This document shows positions 1 through 8,749 of a stretch of DNA of 64,000 bases, one piece after another. Made by a program: the position numbers and the translations under genes. Numbering within the stretch: the first letter of the stretch is position 1; each line of letters begins with the position of its first letter. The DNA comes from Planctomycetota bacterium (GTDB lineage: Bacteria > Planctomycetota > UBA1135 > UBA2386). The notes under the pieces were generated by a model. The model ran no database searches. It had not been told where the DNA came from and saw nothing but the letters and a program-made list of their open reading frames with translations. Where the stretch lies: positions 1,116,001 to 1,180,000 of the forward strand of contig JADJWQ010000001.1 of the NCBI GenBank assembly GCA_016716265.1, read 5' to 3'.

Positions 1-669
1 CCGCTCGGCGCGACCAGCGGTCCGTTCCACCTCGCGGCGGGCCGCTTCGGGCTGCGCCCCGACGCCGGCCTCGCGTTCTCGAAGCCCGGCGACGGCCGCG
101 TCGTCGTGTTCGGCGATCTGCTCGCGGCGGGCCCGCCGGGCGCGCCGCACCAGGAGCTCGTGTTCGAGCGCACGTATCCGGGGGCCATCGCCGTCGGCGA
201 CTTCGACGGCGACCGCGCGGACGACCTCGCGATCCACGACAGCGTGCTCGGCACGGTCGAGATCTGGCACGGTCGCCGGGAACCGGCATTGTCGACCTAC
301 GGCAGCGGCTGCGCTGGCGTCGGGCCGGTGCCGTCGATCCGTGCGCGCGCCACGCCACTGCTCGGAGCACGCACCTTCGGCATCGGCATGGTGGACGCGC
401 CCGCGAACGCGCCGTCGTTCCTCCTCATCGACGTCGCACCGCAGGACTGGAACGTGTTCGGTGCGTGCCGGCTGCTGGTGCTGAACCCGTTCGCACTCGG
501 GACGCTCGCCGACGGCGTGGGCGACGCCGACCTCGAGATCGGCGTGCCGGTGATCCGCGCGCTGGTCGGCGGCGAGCTGTATTGCCAGTGGTGGGCGATC
601 GACCCGCTGCTGTCGGGTCTCCTGTCGCTCCGCTCCTCGAACGGATTGCGGCTGCGCGTCGGCGGCTGA
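1..669 (+). CDS. FG-GAP/VCBS repeat secreted protein, 3' end only
   Basis: The reading frame is open from the first base of the window, so the start lies upstream and only the last 222 residues are present. An FG-GAP-type calcium-binding motif (VGDFDGDRADDLAI) lies at about residues 65-78 of the visible part. The last ~110 residues form a beta-rich segment ending QWWAIDP...GLRLRVGG. The same kind of C-terminal segment closes the four B proteins of the repeat array at 37-53 kb, so it is likely a shared sorting or anchoring module of secreted proteins in this organism. The protein is probably exported, but its N-terminus cannot be seen. Its ligand and exact role are unknown. Confidence 0.8.
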   Translation, partial: PLGATSGPFHLAAGRFGLRPDAGLAFSKPGDGRVVVFGDLLAAGPPGAPHQELVFERTYPGAIAVGDFDGDRADDLAIHDSVLGTVEIWHGRREPALSTYGSGCAGVGPVPSIRARATPLLGARTFGIGMVDAPANAPSFLLIDVAPQDWNVFGACRLLVLNPFALGTLADGVGDADLEIGVPVIRALVGGELYCQWWAIDPLLSGLLSLRSSNGLRLRVGG

Positions 670-865
670 GCGGCCGACCTCGCCTCGCGGCCCCCTGGCT
701 CGGCGCCCGTTCGCGAACCCCGGGCCTCGCCTGCACGCTCGACCGGATCGCGGGCGGGTTCCCGCAGATATCCTGGGACGCCGCGAAGCCACGCGGCGGA
801 GCGAAGACGTCCGCGCAGCGCGAACAGCGGTCCCCAGCGCACCCCGGTTCGAATACCCTCCGCCC

Positions 866-2338
866 ATGCGTACGCTCTCTCCGCTCGCCGCGGCCCTGAG
901 CCTGGCCGCGATGCTCCCCGCCCAGTCGGCGTGGTCGCTGATCACGCCGTCGACGACCACGAACCCGGCCGGGGTGGCCAGTCTGACCGGTGCGACCGAC
1001 GGCACCGGGCTCTACGTGTTCGGCGGCCGACTCGGCTCCCCCGCCGTGTTCGGCAACGGCCTGAACCTGTCGCAGGAGCTGTGGCGCTTCGACGGGCTCG
1101 GCTGGACGAACCTGACGTCGCCGACCGGCAACCCGGCGCGGCGCGAGTTCTTCGCGATCGAGTGGTTCCCGCCCACCGGGCGCCTCGTGCTGTTCGGCGG
1201 CAAGGACCCGGCCGGCGGGAACCTGGGCGACACCTGGCTCTGGGATCAGGCGAACGGCTGGGTCCAGCTCACGCTGCCGGTCGCACCCTCGGCGCGGCAC
1301 TGGTGCTCGATGGTCTACGACGACACCGTCGGCCGCCTCGTGCTGTTCGGCGGCTACGACGGCACCAGCTACTTCAACGACACCTGGACGTTCGACGGCG
1401 TCGCGTGGCAGCTCCAGACGCCGGCGACCTCACCGTCGGGCCGCGGGCGACACGGCATGGCATTCGACTCGTTCCGCAGCCGCGTGGTCCTGTTCGGCGG
1501 GACGAACGCGAGCCCCAATCCCAACGGCGAGACCTGGGAGTGGAGCAGCGCGGCCAGCAACTGGACCCGGGTGACGACCGCGACGATCCCCTATGACAAC
1601 ACCACGCGGCAGGGGTGCGTGTCGCCGGGCATGGCCTACGACTCGCTGCGTCGACGCGTCGTGATGGTCGGCGGCTACGACGCCGTCAACACGAACACCG
1701 GCGGCGGCGGTACGACGTCCGACCTCTACGAGGACAACACGTGGGAATACGACGGCACCGACTGGGTCGACCGCGGTACGTTCGCGAGCCTGCCCGGCCG
1801 TGGCGGTCCGGCCTGCGCATTCGTCCCGGCGCTCGGTGCGACGATCCTGTTCGGCGGCTTCAACGACGCCTACGGTGGCAACGCGTTCCCGACGAACCCG
1901 ATGTTCCCGCGGATCGACAACCAGACTTACGTCTACCGGACGACCACCTACGCGGGGTTCACCGAGAACGCGACGCTGCCGGGCTGCCCCAATGTGAGCG
2001 GCCAGCCGTCGATCAGCGCGACCGCGCTGCCGTGGGCCGGGACGACGGCCGCGTTCCGGCTGACGAACATCCCCGGCGGCAGCCTGCCGTTCGTGCTGTT
2101 CGACTTCTTCACCGGCTCGACGAACCTCGCGCTCATCGGCTATCCGCAGTGCACCGTGTACCTGGCCGCCCCGACGACGTTCGGCGCGGTGCCGGGCGGC
2201 GGCAGTGCGTCGTGGACGCTGCCGATCCCGGACCTCCCGTTCCTGTACGGCGGCTCCTTCTACCTGCAGGGCGGCGCGCTGACCGGATTGGCCATCTCGC
2301 TGACCGGCCGGGGTGACGGCGTGTTCGGAGCGCTCTGA
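866..2338 (+). CDS. secreted Kelch-repeat protein
   Basis: 490 residues. An N-terminal signal peptide ends near AMLPAQS. Residues ~45-340 contain at least five Kelch blades, seen as repeated (L/V)V(L/M)FGG or VGG motifs followed some 20 residues later by a tW(e/t)(y/f)DG motif. This predicts a beta-propeller. The last ~120 residues are a separate beta-rich segment (from about SISATALPWAG) like those on the neighbouring secreted proteins. The sulfatase gene starts 7 bases after the stop, so the two are probably co-transcribed. Kelch propellers bind proteins or carbohydrates; no catalytic residues are visible, and the partner is unknown. The start at 866 is chosen because the signal peptide begins directly there. 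Confidence 0.85.
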   Translation: MRTLSPLAAALSLAAMLPAQSAWSLITPSTTTNPAGVASLTGATDGTGLYVFGGRLGSPAVFGNGLNLSQELWRFDGLGWTNLTSPTGNPARREFFAIEWFPPTGRLVLFGGKDPAGGNLGDTWLWDQANGWVQLTLPVAPSARHWCSMVYDDTVGRLVLFGGYDGTSYFNDTWTFDGVAWQLQTPATSPSGRGRHGMAFDSFRSRVVLFGGTNASPNPNGETWEWSSAASNWTRVTTATIPYDNTTRQGCVSPGMAYDSLRRRVVMVGGYDAVNTNTGGGGTTSDLYEDNTWEYDGTDWVDRGTFASLPGRGGPACAFVPALGATILFGGFNDAYGGNAFPTNPMFPRIDNQTYVYRTTTYAGFTENATLPGCPNVSGQPSISATALPWAGTTAAFRLTNIPGGSLPFVLFDFFTGSTNLALIGYPQCTVYLAAPTTFGAVPGGGSASWTLPIPDLPFLYGGSFYLQGGALTGLAISLTGRGDGVFGAL

Positions 2339-2345
2339 GCCCGCG

Positions 2346-4133
2346 ATGTCGCACGCACTCACCGACGAAGCGCCCGCGCGCATCCGGCGCGCGCGGCGTG
2401 GCGCGACCGCCGCGCTGGCGGCCGCCCTCCTCGCTCTCGCGTTGCCGGCCCAGTCGCGCCACAACGTGCTCGTGCTGGTCGCCGACGACCTCGGCGTCGA
2501 CATCGTCGGCGCCTACCACGAGGGCAGCAACCCACCGCCGACGCCGAACATCGACTCGCTGGCCGCGCGCGGCGTGCTGTTCCGCAATGCCTGGGCGAAC
2601 CCGAGCTGCTCGCCGACGCGCGCCAGCCTGCAGACCGGCCGGTTCCCGTTCCGCCACACGGTCGGACGCTGGATCGCCTACCCCAACAACGTCGACCCGA
2701 TCGGCACGCTGCAGCCGGAGGAGGTCACGCTCCCCGAGCTGCTCGATGCCGCCGGGACCGGCTACGCGCACGCGCTGATCGGGAAGTGGCACATCAACGA
2801 CATCACCGAGGGGCTGTGGACGCCGAACGTCCGCGGCGGCTGGTCGCATTTCATCGGCCATCTGTGGGGTCAGATCCCGAGCTACTACTCGTGGCCCCAG
2901 GTGACCGGCGGGGTGGAGACGACGTCGACGAACTACGTGACGACACAGCAGGTCGACGACGCCCTGGCGTGGATCGGGGCGCGCACCGGCCCCTGGGTCT
3001 GCTACCTGTGCTTCACGGCACCGCACCTGCCGTTCGATGTGCCACCGGCACACCTGCACACGTGGCCGACGGGCACGCGCACCGACAACTACAAGGCGAT
3101 CATCCAGGCGCTCGACACCGAGCTCGGACGCCTGTTCACGGGGCTCGGCAGCGAGCTGCAGAACACCGACATCCTGTTCCTCGGCGACAACGGATCGGTC
3201 CAGAACACCGCCGAGCCACCGTTCGACGGCTCGCGAGCCAAGGGCACGCCGTACGAGGGCGGTCTGAACGTCCCGCTGCTCGTCGCCGGTCCGTCGGTCA
3301 CCGCCGGCGGCCGCGAGGTCACGGCGCTCGCCTGTGCGGTGGACGTGTTCGCGACGGTCGCGGAGCTGACCGGCGCCGACGCGGCAATGCCGAGCTGGGT
3401 CGACGTCGACGGGGTCAGCCTCGTGCCCTACCTGCGGAACCCTGCGCAGGCCTCGCTGCGCCGCTACGCGTTCGCCGAGGAGTTCATCGGCGACACCTGG
3501 CCGGCGCCGAACACCAACGGTCACGCCTGCGTCCGCGACGATCGCTACAAGCTGATCCACCGCTACAGCGGCGGCGGCGACGAGATGTTCGACCTGGTCG
3601 CCGATCCGTTCGAGCGCGTCAATCTGCTCTCACGCGGACTCTCGAGCGCCGAGCAGATCGCATGGGCCGGGCTACTCAACGAGCTGTCGCGGCTGCGCGG
3701 ACGCGCCGCACGCATCGCGACGCTCGGCGCTCCCCGTTGCACCGGGTCCAATGGCACACCCGCGATCGGTGCGGCGCGCGTGCCGAGGATCGGCGGCAAC
3801 TACGACGTGCTGTTGACGAACGCGGCCAGCGCGGCGCCTGCGGCACTGCTGCTCGGGTTGTCGGCGACCCAATGGGGCGGCCGGCCGTTGCCGCTCGATC
3901 TGTCGGCGCTCGGCGCCGGCGTGGGCTGCACGCTGTGGTGCTCCCCGGACAACGCGATCGCAGCGGCGACGTCGCCCGCCGGTGACGCCAGCACGACCGT
4001 CGTGCTGCCGTACCGTCCCGAGCTGGTGGGGCGACCGCTGTTCCACACCTGGCTCTGCGTCGATCCGGGCGCCCCGGGCAACGTGCTCGGCGTGACCACC
4101 TCGGACGGCATCGCTGCCGTGATCGGCCACTGA
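2346..4133 (+). CDS. secreted arylsulfatase-type sulfatase with C-terminal extra domain
   Basis: 595 residues from the ATG at 2346; an ATG at 2313 lies inside the Kelch gene and would only add residues before the signal peptide. After an Arg-rich n-region and an Ala/Leu core ending LPAQS, the sulfatase core begins (NVLVLVADD). The formylglycine site is CSPTR with Cys88, the Cys-type C-x-P-x-R signature, so an activating formylglycine-generating enzyme is needed. Further active-site segments are GKWH and FLGDNGS. The core ends near residue 450. The last ~140 residues form a second, beta-rich module starting near GAPRCTGSNG, of the type shared with other secreted proteins here. The likely role is removal of sulfate esters from an organic substrate such as a polysaccharide; the substrate cannot be read from sequence. 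Confidence 0.92.
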   Translation: MSHALTDEAPARIRRARRGATAALAAALLALALPAQSRHNVLVLVADDLGVDIVGAYHEGSNPPPTPNIDSLAARGVLFRNAWANPSCSPTRASLQTGRFPFRHTVGRWIAYPNNVDPIGTLQPEEVTLPELLDAAGTGYAHALIGKWHINDITEGLWTPNVRGGWSHFIGHLWGQIPSYYSWPQVTGGVETTSTNYVTTQQVDDALAWIGARTGPWVCYLCFTAPHLPFDVPPAHLHTWPTGTRTDNYKAIIQALDTELGRLFTGLGSELQNTDILFLGDNGSVQNTAEPPFDGSRAKGTPYEGGLNVPLLVAGPSVTAGGREVTALACAVDVFATVAELTGADAAMPSWVDVDGVSLVPYLRNPAQASLRRYAFAEEFIGDTWPAPNTNGHACVRDDRYKLIHRYSGGGDEMFDLVADPFERVNLLSRGLSSAEQIAWAGLLNELSRLRGRAARIATLGAPRCTGSNGTPAIGAARVPRIGGNYDVLLTNAASAAPAALLLGLSATQWGGRPLPLDLSALGAGVGCTLWCSPDNAIAAATSPAGDASTTVVLPYRPELVGRPLFHTWLCVDPGAPGNVLGVTTSDGIAAVIGH

Positions 4134-4205
4134 CGCCAGCCCGGCCGGGGTGGTCGTCCCGCGCGGCCGGTATCCACGGTGGCGCCGCACTCCGCGACTG
4201 CGGGC

Positions 4206-4914
4206 ATGCGCATCGCATCCTGCCCCGAACCCGTGGAGCTCCGGCCGGACCCGACGACGGACATGCACGGCGCCATCGTCTCGCTGATGGAGGCGCTCGA
4301 GGCCGTCGGCCGGTAACGACAGCGCCGAGGCCTGCACCGATCCCGAGCTGCGCACTTTCCTCGCACCCCACCGCGACGAGGAGATCGAGCGCACGATGAT
4401 GGTGCTCGAGTGGCTGCGGCGCCGGAACGCGAAGGTCGACGCCGAGGCGCGCACCCGAGTGTCCGGCTCCGTTCCGATCCCGACCCGGTCGTGCGCGCCG
4501 CCGAGCGCAGGGCGCCCGCCGGGGCCCAGACGGTCCTCGGCGGCGTCGGCGCAGCCGGCATCACCGGCATCGCCCCGGCGAGCCGACCGCGTCGACGGAC
4601 CGGCTGCCGATCCACCGGCGAACTCGTCCGCGCGGGCGGTGCTGCCCGGCGCCGGCATCGACGGGCCGTTCGGCCTGATCCTCGGTCCGAGCGCCCGCCG
4701 CGAGCTGCTCGCGGCGACCGCGCACGGCGATCCGGTCGGCGAGCTCCTCGGCCACGCTCTGATCGACGGACCGATCCCCCGCGACGCCGCGGGCGACGAC
4801 GTGACGGCCGTCTCGCCGCGCGGCGGGGACCACGCGCTGAGGCAGCCAGCGGCAGCCGGTGCCGATCGTCGGATCGACTTTCGCGATTCGATACCGCTCC
4901 CTCCCCGCTCGTAG
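4206..4914 (+). pseudogene. decayed encapsulated-ferritin / encapsulin locus
   Basis: No intact gene, but homology persists across frames. The ATG at 4206 opens 36 codons ending with MHGAIVSLMEALEAV, which matches the first helix of EncFtn, then hits TAA at 4314. One frame over the protein resumes as ACTDPELRTFL, DEEIERTMMVLEWLRRR, the second EncFtn helix. The family's DEEKEHAAM metal segment reads DEEIERTMM here, so the histidine ligand is lost. At ~4470-4590, in another frame, AAGITGIAPAS resembles an encapsulin shell segment. At ~4650-4850, back in the second EncFtn frame, DGPFGLILGPSARRELLAAT and then SPRGGD resemble the encapsulin C-terminal half. Much of the shell protein is missing. 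The order suggests a former cargo-shell pair or fusion, now dead. The assignment is from remembered family patterns. Confidence 0.65.
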
Positions 4915-5411
4915 CGATGGCATCCGGGCGGACCACATCCGCAGGGCTCCAGCGCCGGACTCCCGGACGCCGACCGATACCGTCCGCGACGCCGGACCAC
5001 CGGCAGGCTGCTGCATGATATTGCGGTAACGAGCTGCATCGAATCGCCGGCCAGCCTGCCCCGGCCGCGGGTGGGCTCATTACACGCGTAGCACCCCTCG
5101 GGATACCATGTGTATGATTGCGTCGTACGATATGCGCTGACACGCGACCGCGACGACATCGATACACGAATGTAATACGCGTGGATCGGGCCGCGTTGGA
5201 TCGGCGTTGCGGCACGGCAAACCGCAGTCCTGCCCAGGCCACCGGATCGCATCGATCCGGTGGCGCGCCCCTGACCCCGAGCCTCGCATCGTGCAGGCGC
5301 TCCGGCCGTGCCGGACTCCCCTCACACGCTGCGGATGCCGGGGTCCCGCGAGCGAAGGGCAGTGATCGGACCTCGCGCACGCGAGGTGAGTCCACGCGAA
5401 CCCGAAGCTCC
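4915..5411. other. gene-free stretch upstream of the hydrogenase operon
   Basis: About 500 bases with no convincing gene. The part at about 5090-5180 is visibly less GC-rich than its surroundings and is the likely place for the hydrogenase promoter, although no clear -35/-10 pair was recognised. The perfect inverted repeat at 5238-5264 lies here. An upstream in-frame extension of the hydrogenase beta gene to 5118 was not accepted because its first 98 codons look non-coding. Confidence 0.5.
5238..5264. promoter_or_regulatory. perfect 12-base inverted repeat, possible operator
   Basis: Two perfect arms (GCCACCGGATCG and its complement) are separated by CAT, about 148 bases before the first hydrogenase gene. 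There is no T-run after it, so an intrinsic terminator is unlikely. A dimeric regulator site for the hydrogenase operon is a reasonable guess; no regulator gene is adjacent. Confidence 0.4.
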
Positions 5412-6569
5412 ATGACCCCGACACGAGTTCTCATCGATCGATCGGGCCTCGACGCGCTCATCGCGACGCTCGCCGCGCAGGGCTATCGAGTGCTCGGACC
5501 GACACTCGGCCGCGATGCGATCGTCCTCGGCGACGTCGCCGGGACCGACGACCTGCCGGTCGGCTGGACCGACGAGCAGGAGGCCGGTCACTACCGGCTG
5601 CGCCGACGCGACGATGCCGCGCTGTTCGGCTACGTGCTCGGCCCTCACTCGTTCAAACGCTTCCTGTATCCGCCGCGGCAGCGGCTCTGGTCGGTCTCGC
5701 GCGGCAGCGGCCCGGATCTCGAGGTCCGGGCGGAGCCGCACGACGACCGTCCGCTCGCGTTCCTCGGCGTGCGTCCTTGCGAGATCGCCGCCATGCGCAT
5801 CCAGGAGCGCGTGCTGACCGGCGGCGAGTTCCCCGACCCGAGCTACGCGGACCGCTACGGCCGTGCGTTCGTGGTGGCCGTCCAGTGCACCGAGCCCGGC
5901 GGCACGTGCTTCTGCGCCTCGATGCGGACCGGACCGCGCGCCGGCACGGATTGCGACCTGGCGCTCACCGAGCTGCTCGGCCCCGATCGCCACGACCTGC
6001 TGGTCGAGGTCCGCACCCCGCGCGGCGAGCAGATCGTCGCCGGGCTGCCGGCGCGCGAGGCGACCGACGCCGACGTCGCCACCGCCAACGAGGCGCTCGC
6101 TCGCGCGGAGGCCAGCATGGGCCGCAGCCTCGACACCGAGGGCATCGTCGAGCTGCTCGAACGCAACATCGAGAGCCCGGCGTGGGGCAAGGTCGCGGAC
6201 CGGTGCCTCGCCTGCGCCAACTGCACGAGCGTCTGCCCGACCTGCTTCTGCACCACGGTCGAGGACACCACCGACCTGACAGGCCAGCACGCCGAGCGGT
6301 GGCGTCGCTGGGACTCCTGCTTCAACCGCGACTTCTCGTTCATCGCGGGGTCGCTGATCCGTCACTCGACGCGATCGCGATACCGCCAGTGGATGACCCA
6401 CAAGCTGTCTGCCTGGCACCGGCAGTTCGGGACCAGCGGCTGCGTCGGCTGTGGCCGCTGCATCACGTGGTGTCCCGTTGGCATCGACATCACGCACGAG
6501 GTCGACTCGATCCGCAACCACGAGCGCAGCGCATCCACCTTCCACACCGTCGGAGGCCGCTACCGATGA
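5412..6569 (+). CDS. hydB: group 3b-like [NiFe] hydrogenase beta subunit, 4Fe-4S dicluster protein
   Basis: 385 residues, the first gene of the hydrogenase operon. The C-terminal third has cysteine motifs for iron-sulfur clusters: CLACANCTSVCPTCFC and CVGCGRCITWCPVGID. An N-terminal cysteine-rich segment (CTEPGGTCFC) also fits the HydB/HyhB/AsrA-type family. In sulfhydrogenase-type enzymes this subunit passes electrons between the catalytic dimer and the FAD subunit, in the cytoplasm. No signal peptide is present. The start at 5412 (MTPTRVLIDRSG) is chosen because homology-like sequence begins there. The stop overlaps the next start (ATGA). Confidence 0.9.
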   Translation: MTPTRVLIDRSGLDALIATLAAQGYRVLGPTLGRDAIVLGDVAGTDDLPVGWTDEQEAGHYRLRRRDDAALFGYVLGPHSFKRFLYPPRQRLWSVSRGSGPDLEVRAEPHDDRPLAFLGVRPCEIAAMRIQERVLTGGEFPDPSYADRYGRAFVVAVQCTEPGGTCFCASMRTGPRAGTDCDLALTELLGPDRHDLLVEVRTPRGEQIVAGLPAREATDADVATANEALARAEASMGRSLDTEGIVELLERNIESPAWGKVADRCLACANCTSVCPTCFCTTVEDTTDLTGQHAERWRRWDSCFNRDFSFIAGSLIRHSTRSRYRQWMTHKLSAWHRQFGTSGCVGCGRCITWCPVGIDITHEVDSIRNHERSASTFHTVGGRYR

Positions 6570-7048
6570 CCCAGATCCCCACGTCGAAACCGTCCATCGT
6601 CGACACGCTCCGCAAGCATCAGGTGTTCGAGGGCATCTCGCCCGACTGCCTCGAGGCGTTCGCCGCGACCGCTCACCACGTCTCGCTCCAACCGCGCGAG
6701 GTGCTGATCCAGGAAGGTGCGCCCGCCGAGGAGTTCCTGCTGATCGACTCCGGCCGCATCGCGATCGAGATCTTCGTCCAGGGTCGCGGCCACGTGTCGA
6801 TCGAGACGCTCGGCCCCGGCGAGCTGGTCGGCTGGTCCTGGCTCGTCGAGCCGCACCGTTGGCACTTCGATGCGATCGCGGTGACGCCGAGCGACCTGAT
6901 CGCCTTCCCGGCCGCCGCGGCCCGCGAGCTCCTGGCGAGCAACCACGAGTGCGGCTACGGCCTGCTGAGCCGCTTCCTGCCGCAGATCGTCCAGCGCCTG
7001 CGCGCGACGCGCATGCAGCTCCTCGACTTCTACACCCTCGAGCAGTGA
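6566..7048 (+). CDS. stand-alone cyclic-nucleotide-binding domain protein in hydrogenase operon
   Basis: 160 residues. Residues ~15-130 form a Crp/Fnr-type cyclic-nucleotide-binding beta-roll (F..I....L...A, LIQEGAPAEEFLLIDSGRI, LGPGELVGWSWL). The C-terminus ends in a short helix, and no helix-turn-helix follows. It is therefore unlikely to be a transcription factor by itself. It sits between the beta and gamma subunit genes and overlaps the upstream gene by 4 bases, which suggests a role as a regulatory or structural partner of the hydrogenase. Whether it binds a nucleotide is unknown: the beta-roll is clear, but the phosphate-binding cassette is not a textbook match. It acts in the cytosol. 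Confidence 0.85.
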   Translation: MTQIPTSKPSIVDTLRKHQVFEGISPDCLEAFAATAHHVSLQPREVLIQEGAPAEEFLLIDSGRIAIEIFVQGRGHVSIETLGPGELVGWSWLVEPHRWHFDAIAVTPSDLIAFPAAAARELLASNHECGYGLLSRFLPQIVQRLRATRMQLLDFYTLEQ

Positions 7049-7052
7049 CGCC

Positions 7053-7931
7053 GTGACCGAACTCGACACGACCCCCGCGGTGCTTCCGCGCACCGCTGCG
7101 ACCGCGCGCGACCCCATGTCGCCGGTCTGGTATCGCGTGCACCGTGTCCGCCGCGAGACCCACGACGTGGTCACCCTCGAGCTGACCCCTCCCGAGGGTG
7201 CCCCGCCCTGCTCCCCCGAGCCGGGGCAGTTCAACATGCTGTACGTGTTCGGGACCGGCGAGGTCCCGATCTCGATCAGCTCGCTCCCGAGCGATCGTGG
7301 CGAGCTCGTGCACACGGTGCGCGGCGTCGGCGCGGTGACCAACAAGCTCATCGCGCTCCAGCGAGGCGACGTGGTCGGCGTGCGCGGCCCGTTCGGCCGG
7401 CCCTGGCCGGTCGGCGAGCTGCGCGGTCGCGACGTCGTCGTCGTGACCGGCGGCATCGGCCTCGCGCCGCTGCGCCCCGTGCTGCAGCACCTGCTCGCCC
7501 ACCGCAAGACGTTCGGTCACGTCTCGTTGCTGTACGGTGCGCGCACGCCGTACGACCTGCTCTACCGCAACGAGCTGCTCGCATGGCGTGACAGCCGCGA
7601 GATCGACGTCGAATGGACCGTCGACCGCTCCAGTGGCGTGTGGAACGGCAACGTCGGTGTCGTCACGCGCCTGATCTCACGCGCGACGTTCGATCCGGAG
7701 CGCGTGACCGCCTTCGTGTGCGGCCCCGAGATCATGATCAAGTACGCGATCGAGGCGCTGCGCAACCGCGGCATGGCGACGAGCAACTGCTACGTCTCGA
7801 TGGAGCGCAACATGAAGTGCGCGGTCGGCTTCTGCGGGCACTGCCAGTACGGCCCGACCTTCATGTGCAAGGACGGCCCCGTGTTCCGGTTCGATCACAT
7901 CGAGCCGCTGTTCCAGATCAGGGAGCTCTGA
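7053..7931 (+). CDS. hydG: hydrogenase gamma subunit, FAD/NAD(P)-binding reductase
   Basis: 292 residues from a GTG start 4 bases after the previous stop. An N-terminal ferredoxin-reductase-type FAD domain (VPISISSLPSDRGELVHTVR) is followed by a nucleotide-binding domain (VVVVTGGIGLAPLRPV). The C-terminal cysteine set C-x4-C-x2-C-x7-C (within MKCAVGFCGHCQYG...C) is the [2Fe-2S] site of HydG/PyrK-like proteins. It transfers electrons between the hydrogenase and NAD(P)H, the reversible partner of group 3b enzymes. The stop and the next start overlap (TGATG). The symbol follows the Pyrococcus hydrogenase naming and does not mean the radical-SAM HydG. Confidence 0.92.
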   Translation: MTELDTTPAVLPRTAATARDPMSPVWYRVHRVRRETHDVVTLELTPPEGAPPCSPEPGQFNMLYVFGTGEVPISISSLPSDRGELVHTVRGVGAVTNKLIALQRGDVVGVRGPFGRPWPVGELRGRDVVVVTGGIGLAPLRPVLQHLLAHRKTFGHVSLLYGARTPYDLLYRNELLAWRDSREIDVEWTVDRSSGVWNGNVGVVTRLISRATFDPERVTAFVCGPEIMIKYAIEALRNRGMATSNCYVSMERNMKCAVGFCGHCQYGPTFMCKDGPVFRFDHIEPLFQIREL

Positions 7932-8749
7932 TGCCACCGATCACCACTGCCCCCGTCGCCGAGACGCGCGTGCGGACGGCGAAGCCCAAGCTGGCGGTCT
8001 GGAAGTTCGCGTCCTGCGACGGCTGCCAGCTCTCGCTGCTCGACTGCGAGGACGAGCTGTTGACCGTCGTCGGCGCCGTCGACATCGCGTTCTTCCCCGA
8101 GGCGACCAGCACCGTGCTGCCCGGCCCGTACGACGTCTCGCTCGTCGAGGGCTCGATCACGACGCCGCACGACGCGACGCGCATCCAGGAGATCCGCGCC
8201 CAGTCCAAGGTGCTGGTCGCGATCGGCGCCTGCGCGACCGCCGGCGGCATCCAGTCGCTGCGCAACTACGCGGACGTCAAGGAGTTCACGAGCTACGTAT
8301 ACGCGTCGCCGCAGTACATCTCGACGCTGTCGAGCTCCACGGCGATCGCCGATCACGTGCCGGTCGACTTCGAGCTGCGCGGGTGTCCGATCTCGAAGCA
8401 GCAGCTCCTCGAGCTGCTGAACGCGTATCTGCACGGCCGCGCCCCGACGCTGCCGAATCACAGCGTGTGCGTCGAGTGCAAGAGCCGCGGCATCGTCTGC
8501 ACGATGGTGTCGCACGCGACTCCGTGCCTGGGGCCGGTCACGCATGCCGGGTGTGGTGCGCTGTGCCCGGCCCACGCGCGCGGGTGCTACGGCTGCTTCG
8601 GACCGAAGGAGGCCGCCAACGCGATGTCGCTCGGCTCCTGGTTCACGGACGCGCTGAAGGTGCCCGATCTGGACGTCCAGCGGGCGTTCCGTTCGTTCAA
8701 TGCCGACGCGGCGGTCTTCGCCGAGGAGAGCAAGCGCCATGGCGAATAG
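7931..8749 (+). CDS. hydD: [NiFe] hydrogenase small subunit
   Basis: 272 residues. Cysteine motifs for iron-sulfur clusters are visible: ASCDGCQLSLLDC near the N-terminus, GACATAGG, RGCPI, and a C-terminal set (CVECKSRGIVC, CLGPVTHAGCGALC, CYGCFG). There is no twin-arginine signal, which fits a cytoplasmic group 3 enzyme. The start at 7931 overlaps the upstream stop by one base. The upstream in-frame extension to 7613 lies inside hydG and is not used. It pairs with the large subunit, whose ATG lies 11 bases before this gene's end. Confidence 0.95.
   Translation: MPPITTAPVAETRVRTAKPKLAVWKFASCDGCQLSLLDCEDELLTVVGAVDIAFFPEATSTVLPGPYDVSLVEGSITTPHDATRIQEIRAQSKVLVAIGACATAGGIQSLRNYADVKEFTSYVYASPQYISTLSSSTAIADHVPVDFELRGCPISKQQLLELLNAYLHGRAPTLPNHSVCVECKSRGIVCTMVSHATPCLGPVTHAGCGALCPAHARGCYGCFGPKEAANAMSLGSWFTDALKVPDLDVQRAFRSFNADAAVFAEESKRHGE

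Noticed and set aside
845..860. GGTTCGAATA, like a tRNA T-loop
   Set aside because: No acceptor, D or anticodon stem can be drawn around it, and the Kelch gene starts just after.
4396..4914. 172-codon ORF as an intact gene
   Set aside because: It starts in the middle of a ferritin helix, and encapsulin-like sequence switches frame within it, so it is part of a pseudogene.
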